From Chara braunii (taxonomy: Eukaryota > Streptophyta > Charophyceae > Charales > Characeae): a DNA stretch of 49,688 bases. Below the pieces are notes generated by a model that worked only from the letters and a program-made list of their open reading frames with translations, had not been told where the DNA came from and did no database searches. Shown one piece after another: positions 1 through 10,550 of this stretch (the first letter of the stretch is position 1; each line of letters begins with the position of its first letter). Position numbers and translations under genes: made by a program. Location of the stretch: positions 181,502 to 231,189 of the forward strand of contig BFEA01000293.1 in assembly GCA_003427395.1 (NCBI GenBank), in the 5' to 3' direction.

Positions 1-587
1 GAGGATGGAGGCTGGAGGAGAAGAGAGGAGAGCGACGAGCATGGATGGAGGAGGAGGGAGGAGGGTGATGAGCATGGGTGGAGGAGGAGGGAGCAGCGAT
101 CCATGGCGCGGCGAACTTGAAGACTGACTGCGGCACCCTTTTTCCCTGGCGGCACGTGAAATACCTACCATTTTCGAGTTCGAATTCCTGTCCCCACTCC
201 TGCAAGGGCATCACAGAAAGATGTGTGCCCCTCGTGAGGGCATTTCAAGGACGGACCGACGAAACGCCACCCGCGGTCCAGTAAGGGCATATTGGAAAGT
301 TACGCCCCATGCTGACAGGGGCCTGCGGAAAATTTCAGAGGCCCGAGGGGCATAACAGGGTAAGTCGGCCTTCACAGGGGCACGCAGCAAATAAACGCAA
401 ACTTTAGGGGCATTTCAAAAATTTTCCCAAAAGAGAAAGGTATTTTGTAAATTGGACTAAAAAATGGAAAAGAGAAAACGGAAAAGGCCAACCTGCGACG
501 GTGGACGCTCGGTGCCCCGGAAGACAGGTAGACCCAACGGCGAAAAGACCTGCCTCGCGTATATTAAAATGCACCCCCCGCAGGGCG
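1..587. other. Upstream intergenic sequence, no gene seen
   Basis: The first 100 bases are a purine-rich GGA/GAG tract. The rest is single-copy-looking sequence of moderate GC with no reading frame that resembles a known protein. Several short segments share a loose pattern of 'aggggcat' words spaced 40-70 bases apart, which may be the remains of an old tandem array. Confidence 0.5.
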
Positions 588-738
588 AAGTGGTGCTATG
601 TCTGTGACTAACGGGCAGGTTCCTTTGGGTTCGGTCCACATCCGTTCTATTTTCCCCTGCAAAGTGCCAAGTGGTGCTATGTCTGTGACTAACGGGCAGG
701 TTCCATCGGGTTCGGTCCACATCCGTTCTATTTTCCCA
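588..738. repeat. 81-bp tandem duplication upstream of the gene
   Basis: Two head-to-tail copies (588-668 and 669-738, the second slightly short) begin with 'aagtggtgctatgtctgtg' and differ at only a few positions. The unit sits about 1 kb upstream of the FLX/WW/RRM start codon. A regulatory role is possible but nothing in the sequence shows one. Confidence 0.9.
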
Positions 739-1440
739 CAAAAACCAAGAATGGGGCCTGGTTATTCATGCCCACCCGTCCGGACGGCTGAGCGGAGTGT
801 CGAGCGGCACGGGGGGCTGGTGCAGGCTGGTGGCTCAGGGTAGCCCCCGAGGGGCGGGGCTCGACTGGGCGCGAAGGCAGAGGGAGGACGGCTGGAACCG
901 AGTGTCTATGCGAAGGCACGACTTTCACTCTGGTGTCTCTCATCTTTGCCCTCCTGAATTTTCCAAGTACGTACGTAGGCTGAGAGCCATTCACACCGGC
1001 CATAGGGTTCCGGTGTTTGTAGCATCTGTCTAAGCTACTGCGGCGGTGTGGAGGAGAAATCCGGTCCGTCGTTCGCTGGCGGCGCAAGAAACAGCGAGGC
1101 CGTGGCAAAGGTCGTCGCCTAATGCCGCCCAAGGAGGTATCGGCTGCGGGGAAGCCTACCGCTGGTTGCGCTTGTCGACGAGAAAGCCGTCTCCTGATGG
1201 GAAGAACGAGGACGAGAGGGAAGTCAGGGTCGGAGAGAGTAGAAGCAGGAAGGGGGAGAGCGTTGAGGTATAGGGTGTCGAAGTATTCGGCAATGAATGG
1301 TATCTTGCTCCGTCGCTCGCTGCCTGCCGACGCTCCACCACAAATGTACGAGCCAACTGACTGACGGAGTGGAGCTACTGTTCACCGCTGCTGTGCTTGT
1401 TATTCGTCGTTCAAGATAGGAAACAGCCCAACCGTTTGCA
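739..1440. other. Probable promoter-proximal region, no coding sequence seen
   Basis: No recognisable protein or RNA gene. Short frames overlap on both strands and have the mixed composition of chance ORFs. There is no convincing TATA box at the expected distance from a transcription start. The promoter of the downstream gene must lie in or near this interval, but I cannot place it. Confidence 0.4.
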
Positions 1441-1687
1441 CGCGCTCCCGTCTGGGAGAGGTGTGCCGTTCTCCATACCACCCTTCCGTCTTCCCCTTCG
1501 CTCGAGCTTCTCTCCTGCCCCTTCCTTTTTTTCTACCTTTTCTCCTGCCTCTCTTTTATCTCTCTCTTGTCAAGTTTTCTGTTTCGGTACTTTCGTTTCC
1601 CTCATTTTTCCTTCTTCGTTTTTGCACCTCTCGCCTGGCGCGACTCGCTGGCTGATAGTTCACGTAAGCTGAGGGTTTCTGTGTGCC
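1441..1687 (+). promoter_or_regulatory. Pyrimidine-rich leader (putative 5' UTR) of the FLX/WW/RRM gene
   Basis: The interval just before the start codon is dominated by C and T runs (about 1480-1640), as often seen in plant 5' leaders. It contains upstream ATGs; one short frame ends at 1672, 15 bases before the main ATG, so a small uORF is possible if transcription starts far enough upstream. That it is transcribed is inference. Confidence 0.4.
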
Positions 1688-4633
1688 ATGGATAATCGGG
1701 GGAGGCTGCCTCCCCGAGGTATGGCCGGTCCGCAGGGAACGGGTGGCCCGCTCTCTGGATCGATGATGCAACGTGGTATGGCGGGCGCGCCTTTCAACGC
1801 GATGATGAGGCCTGTCCCCTCTGGCGGTGGTCCTAATCAGCAAGCGTATTACGTCGTGGGGAGTGGGGGGCAGCAGCAGGCGGTGTCTGCGCCTGTAGCC
1901 ATGGAGCACAAGCTAGCGACTGCACATACAGAAATGCAGCGGTTATCGACGGAGAACCAAAGGCTAGCGGCTACACTCGTTGGACTCCGTCAGGAGCTGG
2001 CGGCTGCTCAAGCGGAGGTTCAGCGTATGCAGCAGGCGCTGGCGAACCATCAGGCGGAGAAAGAGGCGAGCGTGCGGACCTTGATGGAAAAGAACGCCAA
2101 GATGCTGGAGGAGCTGCGGGCAACGGAGCCATTGGCGCAAGAGTTGCGTGCGGCGCGCATGGAGCTTCAAGATCTGCACTCTCGTCTTCAAGACGCGGAG
2201 CAGGCGCGAATCACAGCCATCGAGCAGCTGCAAGATGCAACTGCGGATTTTCACAAGGCTCGTCAGGAGCTTGCACAGATCCCCGCTATGAGGTTGGAGC
2301 TTCAGCAAGTCCCCTCCCTGCGGCAGGAGATACAGGGGCTTCGGCAGGAACTACAACAGGCGACGACTCATTTGGAGTACGAGAAGAGAATGAATGCGGA
2401 GCAGATGGAGAACAGACAGACGCTGGAGAGGAATCTTGATTCCATGGCTAGGGAGAATGAGAAGCTGCGAACGGAGCTCGCCGCCGCGGAGAAGGCCCGA
2501 AGGGCAGCGGCGGCGGCCGCCGCCGCAGCAGCAGCGGGCGCTGCAAACAACGCCGGAGCTGCTGGTGGGAACCAGGCAGGTTATGGAGGCACTTCAGGAG
2601 GCATGGGAGGTGGTTACCCTAACTCGAGCCTGTCGTACACAGGGATGCAGCCTTCGTCGCTCCCTCAGCAGTCAGCGTACGGGGACGGGGTAGGGTATGG
2701 AGGAGTAACATCGGCGGCAGCGGGGGGGACGGGCGTTCCGATGGGCCATGGAGAGAACGGTGTCACTACCTATGGGTCGCAGCCTCCGCCGCCACCTCCG
2801 CGCCCGCCTCCCTCCCATAGCATTCACATGTGGGGAAGTCAGCCTGCAGCAGGAGGCGGCGGCGGCGGATTCTCGGACGGGGCAAGGAGCGGAGCTAGTA
2901 TTCCTGGAAGTCGTGGAATGGACCCGTCGAACGCCATTCGTGGTGCCCCTGGAGGGAGCATGGTAACTACGGAAGTGAACGACATGAACTCGGGAGTGGC
3001 TGGGGTGCGATCCAGTGGCATGGCGTCCGCGGCAGGTGCTCCTGCGTCTGTTCTCGGCGTGTCGCCTTCTACGATGCCGGCTGCTGCGCCGACGCCCGCT
3101 GAGGAATGGGTAGAGCATTTCGCCCCCGACGGTAGGCCGTTCTACCACAACCCCAACACTGGAGTGACGCAGTGGGAGAAACCGCCGCCGGCGCCGACGC
3201 CGGTGCCTACGGCGGTTGGAGGGCAGTTGCCAGGTGGAGTGGTTGGAGTGGGAGCAGGGCCACACACCCATCACCAAGATGTCGTCCAGGGGCAGCACGG
3301 GCAGTCCGTTGCCGCACTCGAAGCTCAGTCGCAGGGGCAGCAAATGACACCGCAACATCTCTCAGGAGCAGCAGGGGCCAAGGGAGGTGTGGGAGCAGCA
3401 CAGGCGTATTCGCAGCACCATCAACAGCATTCGCAGCAACAGATGACGCAGCAACAGCAACAGCTTCCGGGCGCGAGTCAGCAGTCACTCGGGCAGGTCG
3501 CAGGCAGCGTGCATACTCCGGGGGGCTACGACCAAACCGGAGCAGGTGGAGCAGGACATCCCCAGCAGCAGCATCTGACTCCGCACACTCAGCAACAGCA
3601 CCAGATGCATATGCAGCAACAACAGCGGTCGTACTATGCCCAACAGCAGCAGTTCGGCCAGCAAGGTCCACCGCCGCATTCGCAACCGCAGGTAGCGGGA
3701 GGGGCAAACGATGTAGGAGTGCCGCTCGGTTCTCAACAGGGCCAGCAGGCTATGCTGGGTGCGCAGGGGCAGCACCATCCCCAGCACCATCACCAGCAGC
3801 AGCAGCAGCCACAGCAGCCGCAGCAGCAGGCAGGTCTTTTGCAGCAACAGACGCAAGCTGGAATGCAGGCTGTCGCTGACGGTGGGATGGGGGTGGGAGG
3901 AATGGTACCGGCTGGACCTGGGTTGCATTCCAGACCGCGCGTTGGACCAGGTGCGGGTCCAGTCGTAGGGGCTGTTCCTGGAGATAATGCAGCCAATGCT
4001 TCCGAAGCGCCGAATGCCGTCACGGATGCAGGACCCCCTGGAGCCAATCTCTTCGTGTACGGAATCCCTGAGGACTATGGCGACGCCAAACTCTCGCGGT
4101 TGTTCTCGTCGTTCGGGTCGGTACTCGCCGCTCGGGTGGAAGTTGACAAGGAAACGGGAAGGAACCGAGGGTTTGGATTTGTGTCGCTGGACTCCGTGTC
4201 GGCGGCAGACCGGGCGATTCAAGGAATAAGTGGGATGGTGGTGGATGGAGGGAGAACAATGAAAGTAGAGAAGAAGCGAGTGGGTGAGGCGGATGCGAAG
4301 CGAGTGGGGCCTGGGCCGCCCCCACAACAGCAGCAGCAGCAGCAGCAACAGACAAGTCAGGTACAGCAGCAGTCGGGTGCCCCGCAGCAGCAGCAGCAGC
4401 AGGCACAGAGTCAGCCGCAACAGCAGTCACAGGCGCAGCCACAACCGGCTCAACAATATGGGCATCACCTTGGGCAGGCTGGTCATCAAGCGAATCCGCA
4501 TGCTGCTGCGGGTGCTGTCCCGGGAGGGCCCCCTGCGAGTGCCGCAGGGGCTGGGGGGAAACATCAGCAGCTGCCAGGACCGGGGCCATCTCGTTGGCGC
4601 GGGGGGCAAAGAATGAGTTATGCGCCGTATTAG
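1688..4633 (+). CDS. FLX-like coiled coil / WW / RRM fusion protein, 981 aa
   Basis: Uninterrupted 981-codon frame with a good ATG context (gccATGG). Residues 1-60 are Gly/Pro/Met-rich. Residues about 72-272 form a long coiled coil with the FLX-like hallmark words EMQRLSTENQRLAAT, LRQELAAAQAE, LEYEKRMNAEQ and ENEKLRTELAAAEKA, ending in a poly-Ala run as in plant FLX-like proteins. A WW domain lies at about 472-500 (both Trp plus HNPNTGVTQW). A single RRM lies at 786-864: RNP2 is LFVYGI at 788, RNP1 is RGFGFVSL at 827, and the lead-in GPPGANLFVY is typical of the last RRM of CELF/Bruno proteins. The linkers are Gln/Gly-rich, and a basic patch follows the RRM. FLX-like proteins are usually 200-400 aa; FLX works with FRIGIDA in FLC activation. 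I infer a nuclear RNA-binding scaffold. The fusion and the lack of introns are unusual. Domain calls are firm; function is not. Confidence 0.93.
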   Translation: MDNRGRLPPRGMAGPQGTGGPLSGSMMQRGMAGAPFNAMMRPVPSGGGPNQQAYYVVGSGGQQQAVSAPVAMEHKLATAHTEMQRLSTENQRLAATLVGLRQELAAAQAEVQRMQQALANHQAEKEASVRTLMEKNAKMLEELRATEPLAQELRAARMELQDLHSRLQDAEQARITAIEQLQDATADFHKARQELAQIPAMRLELQQVPSLRQEIQGLRQELQQATTHLEYEKRMNAEQMENRQTLERNLDSMARENEKLRTELAAAEKARRAAAAAAAAAAAGAANNAGAAGGNQAGYGGTSGGMGGGYPNSSLSYTGMQPSSLPQQSAYGDGVGYGGVTSAAAGGTGVPMGHGENGVTTYGSQPPPPPPRPPPSHSIHMWGSQPAAGGGGGGFSDGARSGASIPGSRGMDPSNAIRGAPGGSMVTTEVNDMNSGVAGVRSSGMASAAGAPASVLGVSPSTMPAAAPTPAEEWVEHFAPDGRPFYHNPNTGVTQWEKPPPAPTPVPTAVGGQLPGGVVGVGAGPHTHHQDVVQGQHGQSVAALEAQSQGQQMTPQHLSGAAGAKGGVGAAQAYSQHHQQHSQQQMTQQQQQLPGASQQSLGQVAGSVHTPGGYDQTGAGGAGHPQQQHLTPHTQQQHQMHMQQQQRSYYAQQQQFGQQGPPPHSQPQVAGGANDVGVPLGSQQGQQAMLGAQGQHHPQHHHQQQQQPQQPQQQAGLLQQQTQAGMQAVADGGMGVGGMVPAGPGLHSRPRVGPGAGPVVGAVPGDNAANASEAPNAVTDAGPPGANLFVYGIPEDYGDAKLSRLFSSFGSVLAARVEVDKETGRNRGFGFVSLDSVSAADRAIQGISGMVVDGGRTMKVEKKRVGEADAKRVGPGPPPQQQQQQQQQTSQVQQQSGAPQQQQQQAQSQPQQQSQAQPQPAQQYGHHLGQAGHQANPHAAAGAVPGGPPASAAGAGGKHQQLPGPGPSRWRGGQRMSYAPY
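3331..3860 (+). repeat. CAG/CAA-rich stretch coding the central poly-Gln linker
   Basis: This in-frame region between the WW domain and the RRM is rich in CAG, CAA, CAT and CAC codons, giving Gln/His runs. A second Gln block lies at about 4324-4450, after the RRM. Mixed CAG/CAA use suggests selection for the amino acid run rather than a pure microsatellite. Such prion-like linkers commonly support condensate formation in FCA-type and CELF-type proteins; that role is inferred here. Confidence 0.75.
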
Positions 4634-4965
4634 GGTTTGGCATACGAAAGGCTGCTGCGGTAAATCTCGTTTGAATTTTGGATGGGGAAGCACTAGGCGT
4701 GTTGTCCTGTTTTCGTGTGCACTGACGTAGAGGAGGGTTGGATGGTGAAGAAAAAGTATAAAAAGTACAGGCGGAACATTTCTCTCAGGTCATGTTGGAG
4801 GTGAGGTAGCGGTTCCTGGAGACGATTTCTGTGTAACTGCTTTTGGTGAACTTGGTTAAGTGCCCAGATGTGAGAGGCGCGGACTCCTTGTGTGCGAGAG
4901 AGAGACTGTGCACGGGCGTGTGTTGTGTGTTGAATGTTCGTGTGTGTGCGTGCGTGTGTGCGTGG

Positions 4966-4971
4966 TTGTGT

Positions 4972-5010
<39 letters not shown>

Positions 5011-5011
5011 G
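4966..5011. repeat. Compound (TG)n(AG)n microsatellite
   Basis: A run of TG dinucleotides passes directly into AG dinucleotides. The same TG-then-AG, or reverse-complement, arrangement recurs at about 8300, 8625 and 21935. Confidence 0.9.
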
Positions 5012-5250
5012 GACCCTGGGGGGAACCTGGAAAGCGACTCCTACTAGCCGTCACGGTGCTCCGTACGTGTGTCTGCTGCTCTGGATGGGGATGTCTTGCC
5101 AGGGTTGAGAACAAGAAGAGGGCAAAAGAAGTGCGGAAGTGTAATTGTTTTGTTTCCTTTGGGGTTGAACTTTTATTACCGATCAACTATTCTCCTGTGG
5201 AACGGTGTAAAAATGCAGTTCCGTCGTCTCCTCTTCACCGTCGTCATTGG

Positions 5251-5313
5251 GGTCCGCAATGGGAGGTATCGGGTCCGCAATGGAAGGTATCCGGTCCGCC
5301 ATGGAAGGTATCC
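5251..5313. repeat. 21-bp tandem triplication
   Basis: Three adjacent units beginning 'ggtccgc(a/c)atgg' at 5251, 5272 and 5293, differing by one or two bases. The period is divisible by three, but no real coding frame contains it. Confidence 0.92.
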
Positions 5314-5501
5314 TACCTCCTTCGAAGAGTACCGTCGTCGTTTTGCGCTCTGCATCCTGTTTTGTAAGGTTAACCCGCTCTGCTTCTTCCATGGTCTGCT
5401 TCCTCCGTTCTCGATCGGGATAAAGGGTGAGAAGACACTCTTACGGGACTAGACGAGAAAGGACGACGGCGTGACTGCCGTCTGCCTCGTTTCCCTCCCC
5501 C

Positions 5502-5536
5502 TCTCTTATACACATCTAGATGTGTATAAGAGACAG
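5502..5536. other. Nextera/Tn5 mosaic-end junction adapter (assembly contaminant)
   Basis: Sixteen bases of the reverse-complement mosaic end (TCTCTTATACACATCT) are followed at once by the complete 19-base mosaic end (AGATGTGTATAAGAGACAG). This palindromic pair is the circularisation junction of transposase mate-pair libraries. A read-through frame gives the well-known contaminant peptide SYTHLDVYKRQ. It is not genomic DNA, and the flanking join may be false. Confidence 0.97.
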
Positions 5537-6781
5537 CCCCCCCCCCACCTCCACCTTTTGTCTCTCCCGGTTTCGCTGCGTCGTCGTTTATGGTCTAGGG
5601 CGAGCTTGTTTCTGATGGATAATGATACCCACGGACACCTTTCCTCTGAATGATGTGGTTTATGTTCCGCCGTGGGAAAGAAAAAGACGAAATCGTGTTT
5701 CTTCTTTGTCCGGTTGCACTTTCTGCGTACTCGCTCACTAAAATGAATTTGTGTGCGCGCGCGCTCGGCTTCGCAAGAGTGTCGCGGTGTTAGGCCTTGG
5801 AATGATTAAGAGCCTCTGTCCCTCTCTCTCCTGTATTTGTGGGTTCCACACTCTTTTGAAAGCTTTGCGGTCGAAAAACGCTGGTCTGGGGTGGGCGACT
5901 GGGGGAGCGCTGCGCATAGGAAAAACTGTGGTTTCGTTGCCTGTTGAGTTTTTTCTCGTTTGTGCTGTTGCGGCTTAAGACTCTGTTCCCAAAGGAGAGT
6001 GCGATGGCGATGGCGTTGCCCCGAAAGCTATGTCGAGGACGCTTGATGAGGATTGGAGAGCCACTGGCGGGACGGAAATAACCATCAAATGGAATGAGTG
6101 CAGGGAACAGTGTATATGTATTTTGTAGCGATGTATTGTGTGAGGTCATGACGACATGTGTAACGATGCTATCTACGGCAAGAAAGGAGGACTCTGTCTT
6201 GATGTGTTAATGAAGGGTGCGGTTATGTATCTCTCTTTCGCCGTCCTTCACTTGCTGTCCTTGTAACGAACCCTCTTCCGTGAACGAATGACGTTGAGAG
6301 ATGTTAATGAGCTGAAAATCTTGGTGCGGAACGATATTTTTTGCCTGGCACGTGTTTACTTTGTCAACCCTAATTGCCTCTTTTCTTATGTCTTGATCGT
6401 AAATGTACGTTAATTTTGTGGTATGTGGTATATGGGAGAGTAGATGGCACTACTTTGGCTGTCTCCACGAGAGTGGACTTCGACCTCAACTTGTGGCTTG
6501 TGGTTTGTTGTTCTCGGTGAAGGAGACTTTGGTCTGGCCCATTCGTAACCATCATGTGATTTATACGTTGGTCAGTAGAGCCGGCTGCCGTAATTGAGGA
6601 AAGACAACAAAGTGCTCACTCCAACGTGATTGTCGTTTCGCTGTTTTTGTTAATAAACAACGTAACCCACCGCGTCTATCCGATGGGGGCGTGCAATGAA
6701 TGAATGGTGGTGCCTTCATGGTGAAATTTTTCGAACTAGTTAAAAGTTGTTTTATGTGTATTGCAACATTGTGGTTGTCGT

Positions 6782-6856
6782 GTGTGCTGTGTCTTCGCTT
6801 CAGGTTCGGAGAATGTAGTCGTGTGCTGTGTCTTCGCTTCAGGTTCAAAGAATGTA
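6782..6856. repeat. 39-bp tandem duplication
   Basis: Two adjacent copies starting 'gtgtgctgtgtcttcgcttc' at 6782 and 6821, with two or three differences. Confidence 0.9.
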
Positions 6857-8303
6857 GGTTCTCTTTTTTTGTGGTTGGCGGTTGCAGACGGTGGTCGATT
6901 TTGAGATATAGCGACGAACGCCGCTGCAACGAAGATTGAACGTTAACATGGGCGGGAATGGTGAGGGAAGGGGGGGTCGGTAGGATCAGGTCACTTTTGC
7001 ACAAACGGGGAAGTTAAGTGGGGGGGGAGGGGAAAGGTTATATTATTCTTTCGGCAGAGTTGTGAATGCTTGTCCGAACTCGTCGGCTGTGGCGGAACCA
7101 CGTCTCTTGCATGCTCATGTCCCACTATCCATGGTTTTGTACGTTGTGTGTTCTGCTTTTATGTTGCTGGATGTGGCTGCGTTGTTTGTTTGGTTATGTG
7201 TTGTGTTGGCTTTGTCGCAGCTTGGTCCGTTCGTTATGCATTCGATCACTTCGAATCGGAGTGGGCAGAGAGCTGCGGTAACGACCGGGTGGTGGTTGGA
7301 ACGAGAAGAAAGAAGAAAAGAACGAACCGAAACCCACCTACTGCTCCCTTTCACACTCCTTGTACCCACCTACCTACGTGCGTGCGTATCATCTGGCTGC
7401 TGGATCTGGTGCTGTGGTGTTCCTTGTCTTGGAGGGTGTTGCGTAAGGTAACGGTCCTCCCGATAAGACGGTTGTCTTGTGTCTTTTGTCGTTCTTTTCG
7501 TGTTTTGCGCCATACTGCGTCGTCGGCTGTCGCCAACGCCGGGAGAGCCCTGAGCTTGGTCTTATTTTCTCCTTGCTGCTGCTGCTCGTAATGAGCCGAG
7601 AGCTGCTATCAGACTGCTGTAGCTGAAGCAACAGTTGACTCAACAGTTTGACAAGCTCTGCTTCCATCCGGCTGCTGCCACGTGCTTAACTGCGCGATGA
7701 AGATTACCGCCAATGCGACGACGTGGCAAGATCATTTGAAGATGTGTGACCGCATGGAAGAACCACTGTCAATGACGTGGCACCAGCTCCTAAGATTGCA
7801 CCATCACGACGCTACCGGCCGTCATCGGGTAGGCAAAGGTATGTATAGATCTTTTCAGCTCTGCTTTCTTTTATGTGTTTCACTTCTTTTTGTCTCGCCC
7901 CACTACAAAGTCTGCGTACAACGCGGGTACAAGAAGGAAGAGTTTGTCCGAGAATTCAGCCGTGCTGAAGTCGGTTCTTTATTTTTCTTGCTGGATGGTG
8001 TCTTGTATTTGCTTATCCAAGATGGCATCTTCACAAGAAGCGATCGCATGTGGTCTGTAGAATTCATGCGCCCGAAAGGTCCCCTTCTGAACGTCAAATG
8101 TCATTTGGTCGGTTCTGTTATCGTCGTGGGATCCTTCCGTGCAACTTCTCGCTGGAATCTTTGCGTTTGAACGTTCGAACGGTTCATTTCTTGATGTTGC
8201 GGTCGAACGGAATCGACGTCGTTCTCGATTTCGCCGTCATCCATGATGAACTTAAGGTTATTTCGGAAGTCTGCGGGCGCTCTAGCTCCGCACACGCACA
8301 TGT

Positions 8304-8312
8304 ATACGCAAG

Positions 8313-8346
<34 letters not shown>
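8304..8346. repeat. Compound (CA)n(GA)n microsatellite
   Basis: CA dinucleotides pass directly into GA dinucleotides and then a short G run. Same architecture as the tracts near 4966 and 8624. Confidence 0.88.
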
Positions 8347-8623
8347 TTGGGGGGGGAGGCACTTCAGGAGAGCTGGCTGGGGATGCGAGAAGGAAACGCG
8401 GAACAGGAGGTCGTGTGATCCGTTCTTTGCTTGTAGTTTGTGTGCTGGTTGAATGAAGGGTGAATATTATTCGCTTCGTATTGCTGTGGCTGTGTGTTTG
8501 TCTGTGGTGATGTTCGTTATACACATTCCCCCCCCGGAAAAGCGTGACTGTGGCAGACTGTCGTCGCACTTTCACCGACTCGTTAGGAAGTTGAGCCGGT
8601 TTTCGCCGTATTTGTATGGACTC

Positions 8624-8625
8624 TC

Positions 8626-8658
<33 letters not shown>

Positions 8659-8659
8659 A
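8624..8659. repeat. Compound (TG)n(AG)n microsatellite
   Basis: TG repeats followed by AG repeats, third such compound tract in the first 9 kb. Confidence 0.88.
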
Positions 8660-10146
8660 AGAAACCGTATCGTTATCTGTAACGAAACGATGAGAGAGAG
8701 AGAATTAAACTATTTCGCTCTTTAATGAGTTTGGCCTTCCAGCAGGGAACTAGAGATAGGATTCTTTCCGCGGACGTAAGGTTTTGTGCCGGGGTGGGAC
8801 TCCGTGGGAGTTTTCGCTTTGTATTGGCAATCCCACAAGGGTTGTTGACAGTCCAAAGATGCGGTTGGCGTCTTTTTGCAACCAGGAAGGAGAGTAGGGT
8901 ATGGCAGGCGATGCGTTTCATCTGAGCTTTACAGACGTCGGCCATTGGGTGCGCGTCGATCGTCATCCGAGTTCAGCCGTTTGGTAGATTGCAGTGTAAA
9001 GACTTTTGTTTTGTTTGTTGTCGGCGTTGATTATCGACAACTGCCTGTGGAGTGTAGGATGTTTTTTTCGTTTTTTTTGCCCTTCAGTACCGATAGTTGA
9101 TGTGTAGGCTCAACAAATTTCAACAAATTTTACGGTCTTTCGATTACGGCGGGATAGCAGCACCTATGCAATTTGTCGAATTAGAGGCTGCTGCTGTATT
9201 TCTCAGGAAGGATTTTTGCTGTATTTCTCGTTTGTTTGCTACAGAGAACACGTGGTCGTTCGTTTGTTCGATTAGTGAAGAAGAGGATTTTGCCGCTTGG
9301 TGCTGTGATTGGGATAATATGCCTTTTGGCTGGTGTTTTCTGTTCGCCTTTTTTTCCAGTTGCACTTTGTGAAAACTGCTTCCTGGCATCTGCGAGAGAG
9401 AGACATTTGCGAAACGCACACGACCGTGTTGAGCTCGTGATTGAAAGGCTGACTGCGGTTGTTGTTGTCGGCAACGGACTTGGCTGAGGGAGGGGATGCA
9501 AGTGTGCCTGACGGTGTGAATCTACTTGAGGACGAACTGAGACGTAGTGATACTTCTTTGGCGGCGATATGCGAGGTAGAGAGGGCTGGTGTGCTTACGT
9601 GTGTTCGTCATGTTAAGGGTGGCTTTATTTTTGAACTGAATGGCAGTGAATGAGCATTCGTCTTAGGGCAATCTGATTTGTGGAGGTCGTATATTGTGCG
9701 TGCCTCGGGTTTGGAGTCTGTATTTCAACGGTTCGTAGGTGTGCCAGCTGAGCTATGGGCCCGTTGTTTCGTGCCCGGGGGTCTATTGGGCAGCAGTATG
9801 GAACATTTGTTGCTTGACGTTACGGTTGATTTTTCGGTGAAAGGTTGGCAATGTTTGCAAGAGGAGAAGTACGTGGTGATATCTGCAATGTTTGCAAGAG
9901 GAATGGAATCATTTCCGACGTTTGATTTTCGGTTTTGGCATTTGTAGATCACGTGACGCGGCATGACGTAGTTTAAATCTTTGCCGGCTCCAGGGATAGT
10001 TTTCTATGGTGAGTACAGAACACCCACCCAACTGTTGCTATGGTGAGAAACAGGGGTAGTTGTCCCGTTAATGGAAACGCCTGCGGAGCGCTTTGCGTTG
10101 TTGAGGCCCGTTCATCTTTTCTAGGCCATACATATAACTGGGAATA

Positions 10147-10258
10147 CTACCGTCTTCACCCGAATTATAATGCCCTGTCATTATACCTGTATTTGGGGCA
10201 TTTTAAAGTCCAGATGCGGCGATAATGACCGGGCGTTCTATTCTGGTGAAGACGGTAG
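10147..10258. mobile_element. Short inverted-repeat element, MITE-like (112 bp)
   Basis: A perfect 14-bp inverted repeat, CTACCGTCTTCACC at 10147-10160 and its complement at 10245-10258, bounds an AT-richer core. No coding capacity. Flanking target-site duplication is not clear, so MITE is a reasonable but unproven label. Confidence 0.55.
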
Positions 10259-10504
10259 AGGGGGGGGGGATTAAGGATCTTGGAGAAGCGGAACTGTGGG
10301 TAACGATGATCAAACGAGGGACAACAAGATTTCTCGTTTTGATGGGCTCCTGACGTGGGAATCTCGCGGTTGTTATCGCGAGGTGAGCACTTATTTGCTG
10401 ACGTCATCCTTGGAGGCCCTTCGAAGGGGGATTTGAGAGGCGGGTGGAGAATCGTAAGGATCGGAGAGCGGCTTGACCAGCTATGAAGGTTCAATCGAGT
10501 GGGC

Positions 10505-10550
10505 TCCAAGAGCTGGACATCTCGCGGTCCAAGAGCTGGAAATCTCGCGG
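10505..10550. repeat. 23-bp tandem duplication
   Basis: Two copies of 'tccaagagctgga(c/a)atctcgcgg' at 10505 and 10528. Confidence 0.9.

Larger units (their letters stand above)
4634..5501. other. Downstream flank of the gene, no second gene seen
   Basis: Probably includes the 3' UTR, though no clear polyadenylation signal can be fixed. It holds a compound microsatellite (TG then AG, about 4966-5011) and the 21-bp triplication listed separately. Open frames here come from the microsatellite or the repeat. Confidence 0.5.
5537..10146. other. Gene-poor stretch, no coding or RNA gene supported
   Basis: About 4.6 kb of T/G-rich sequence with only short, overlapping, low-complexity frames on both strands. 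None shows a conserved domain or motif I recognise. Contents are the short repeats and microsatellites listed separately. Distal 3' UTR or introns of an unseen gene cannot be excluded. Confidence 0.45.

Noticed and set aside
5471-5653. Short ORF containing SYTHLDVYKRQ
   Set aside because: The peptide is the translation of the Nextera junction adapter, a known database contaminant.
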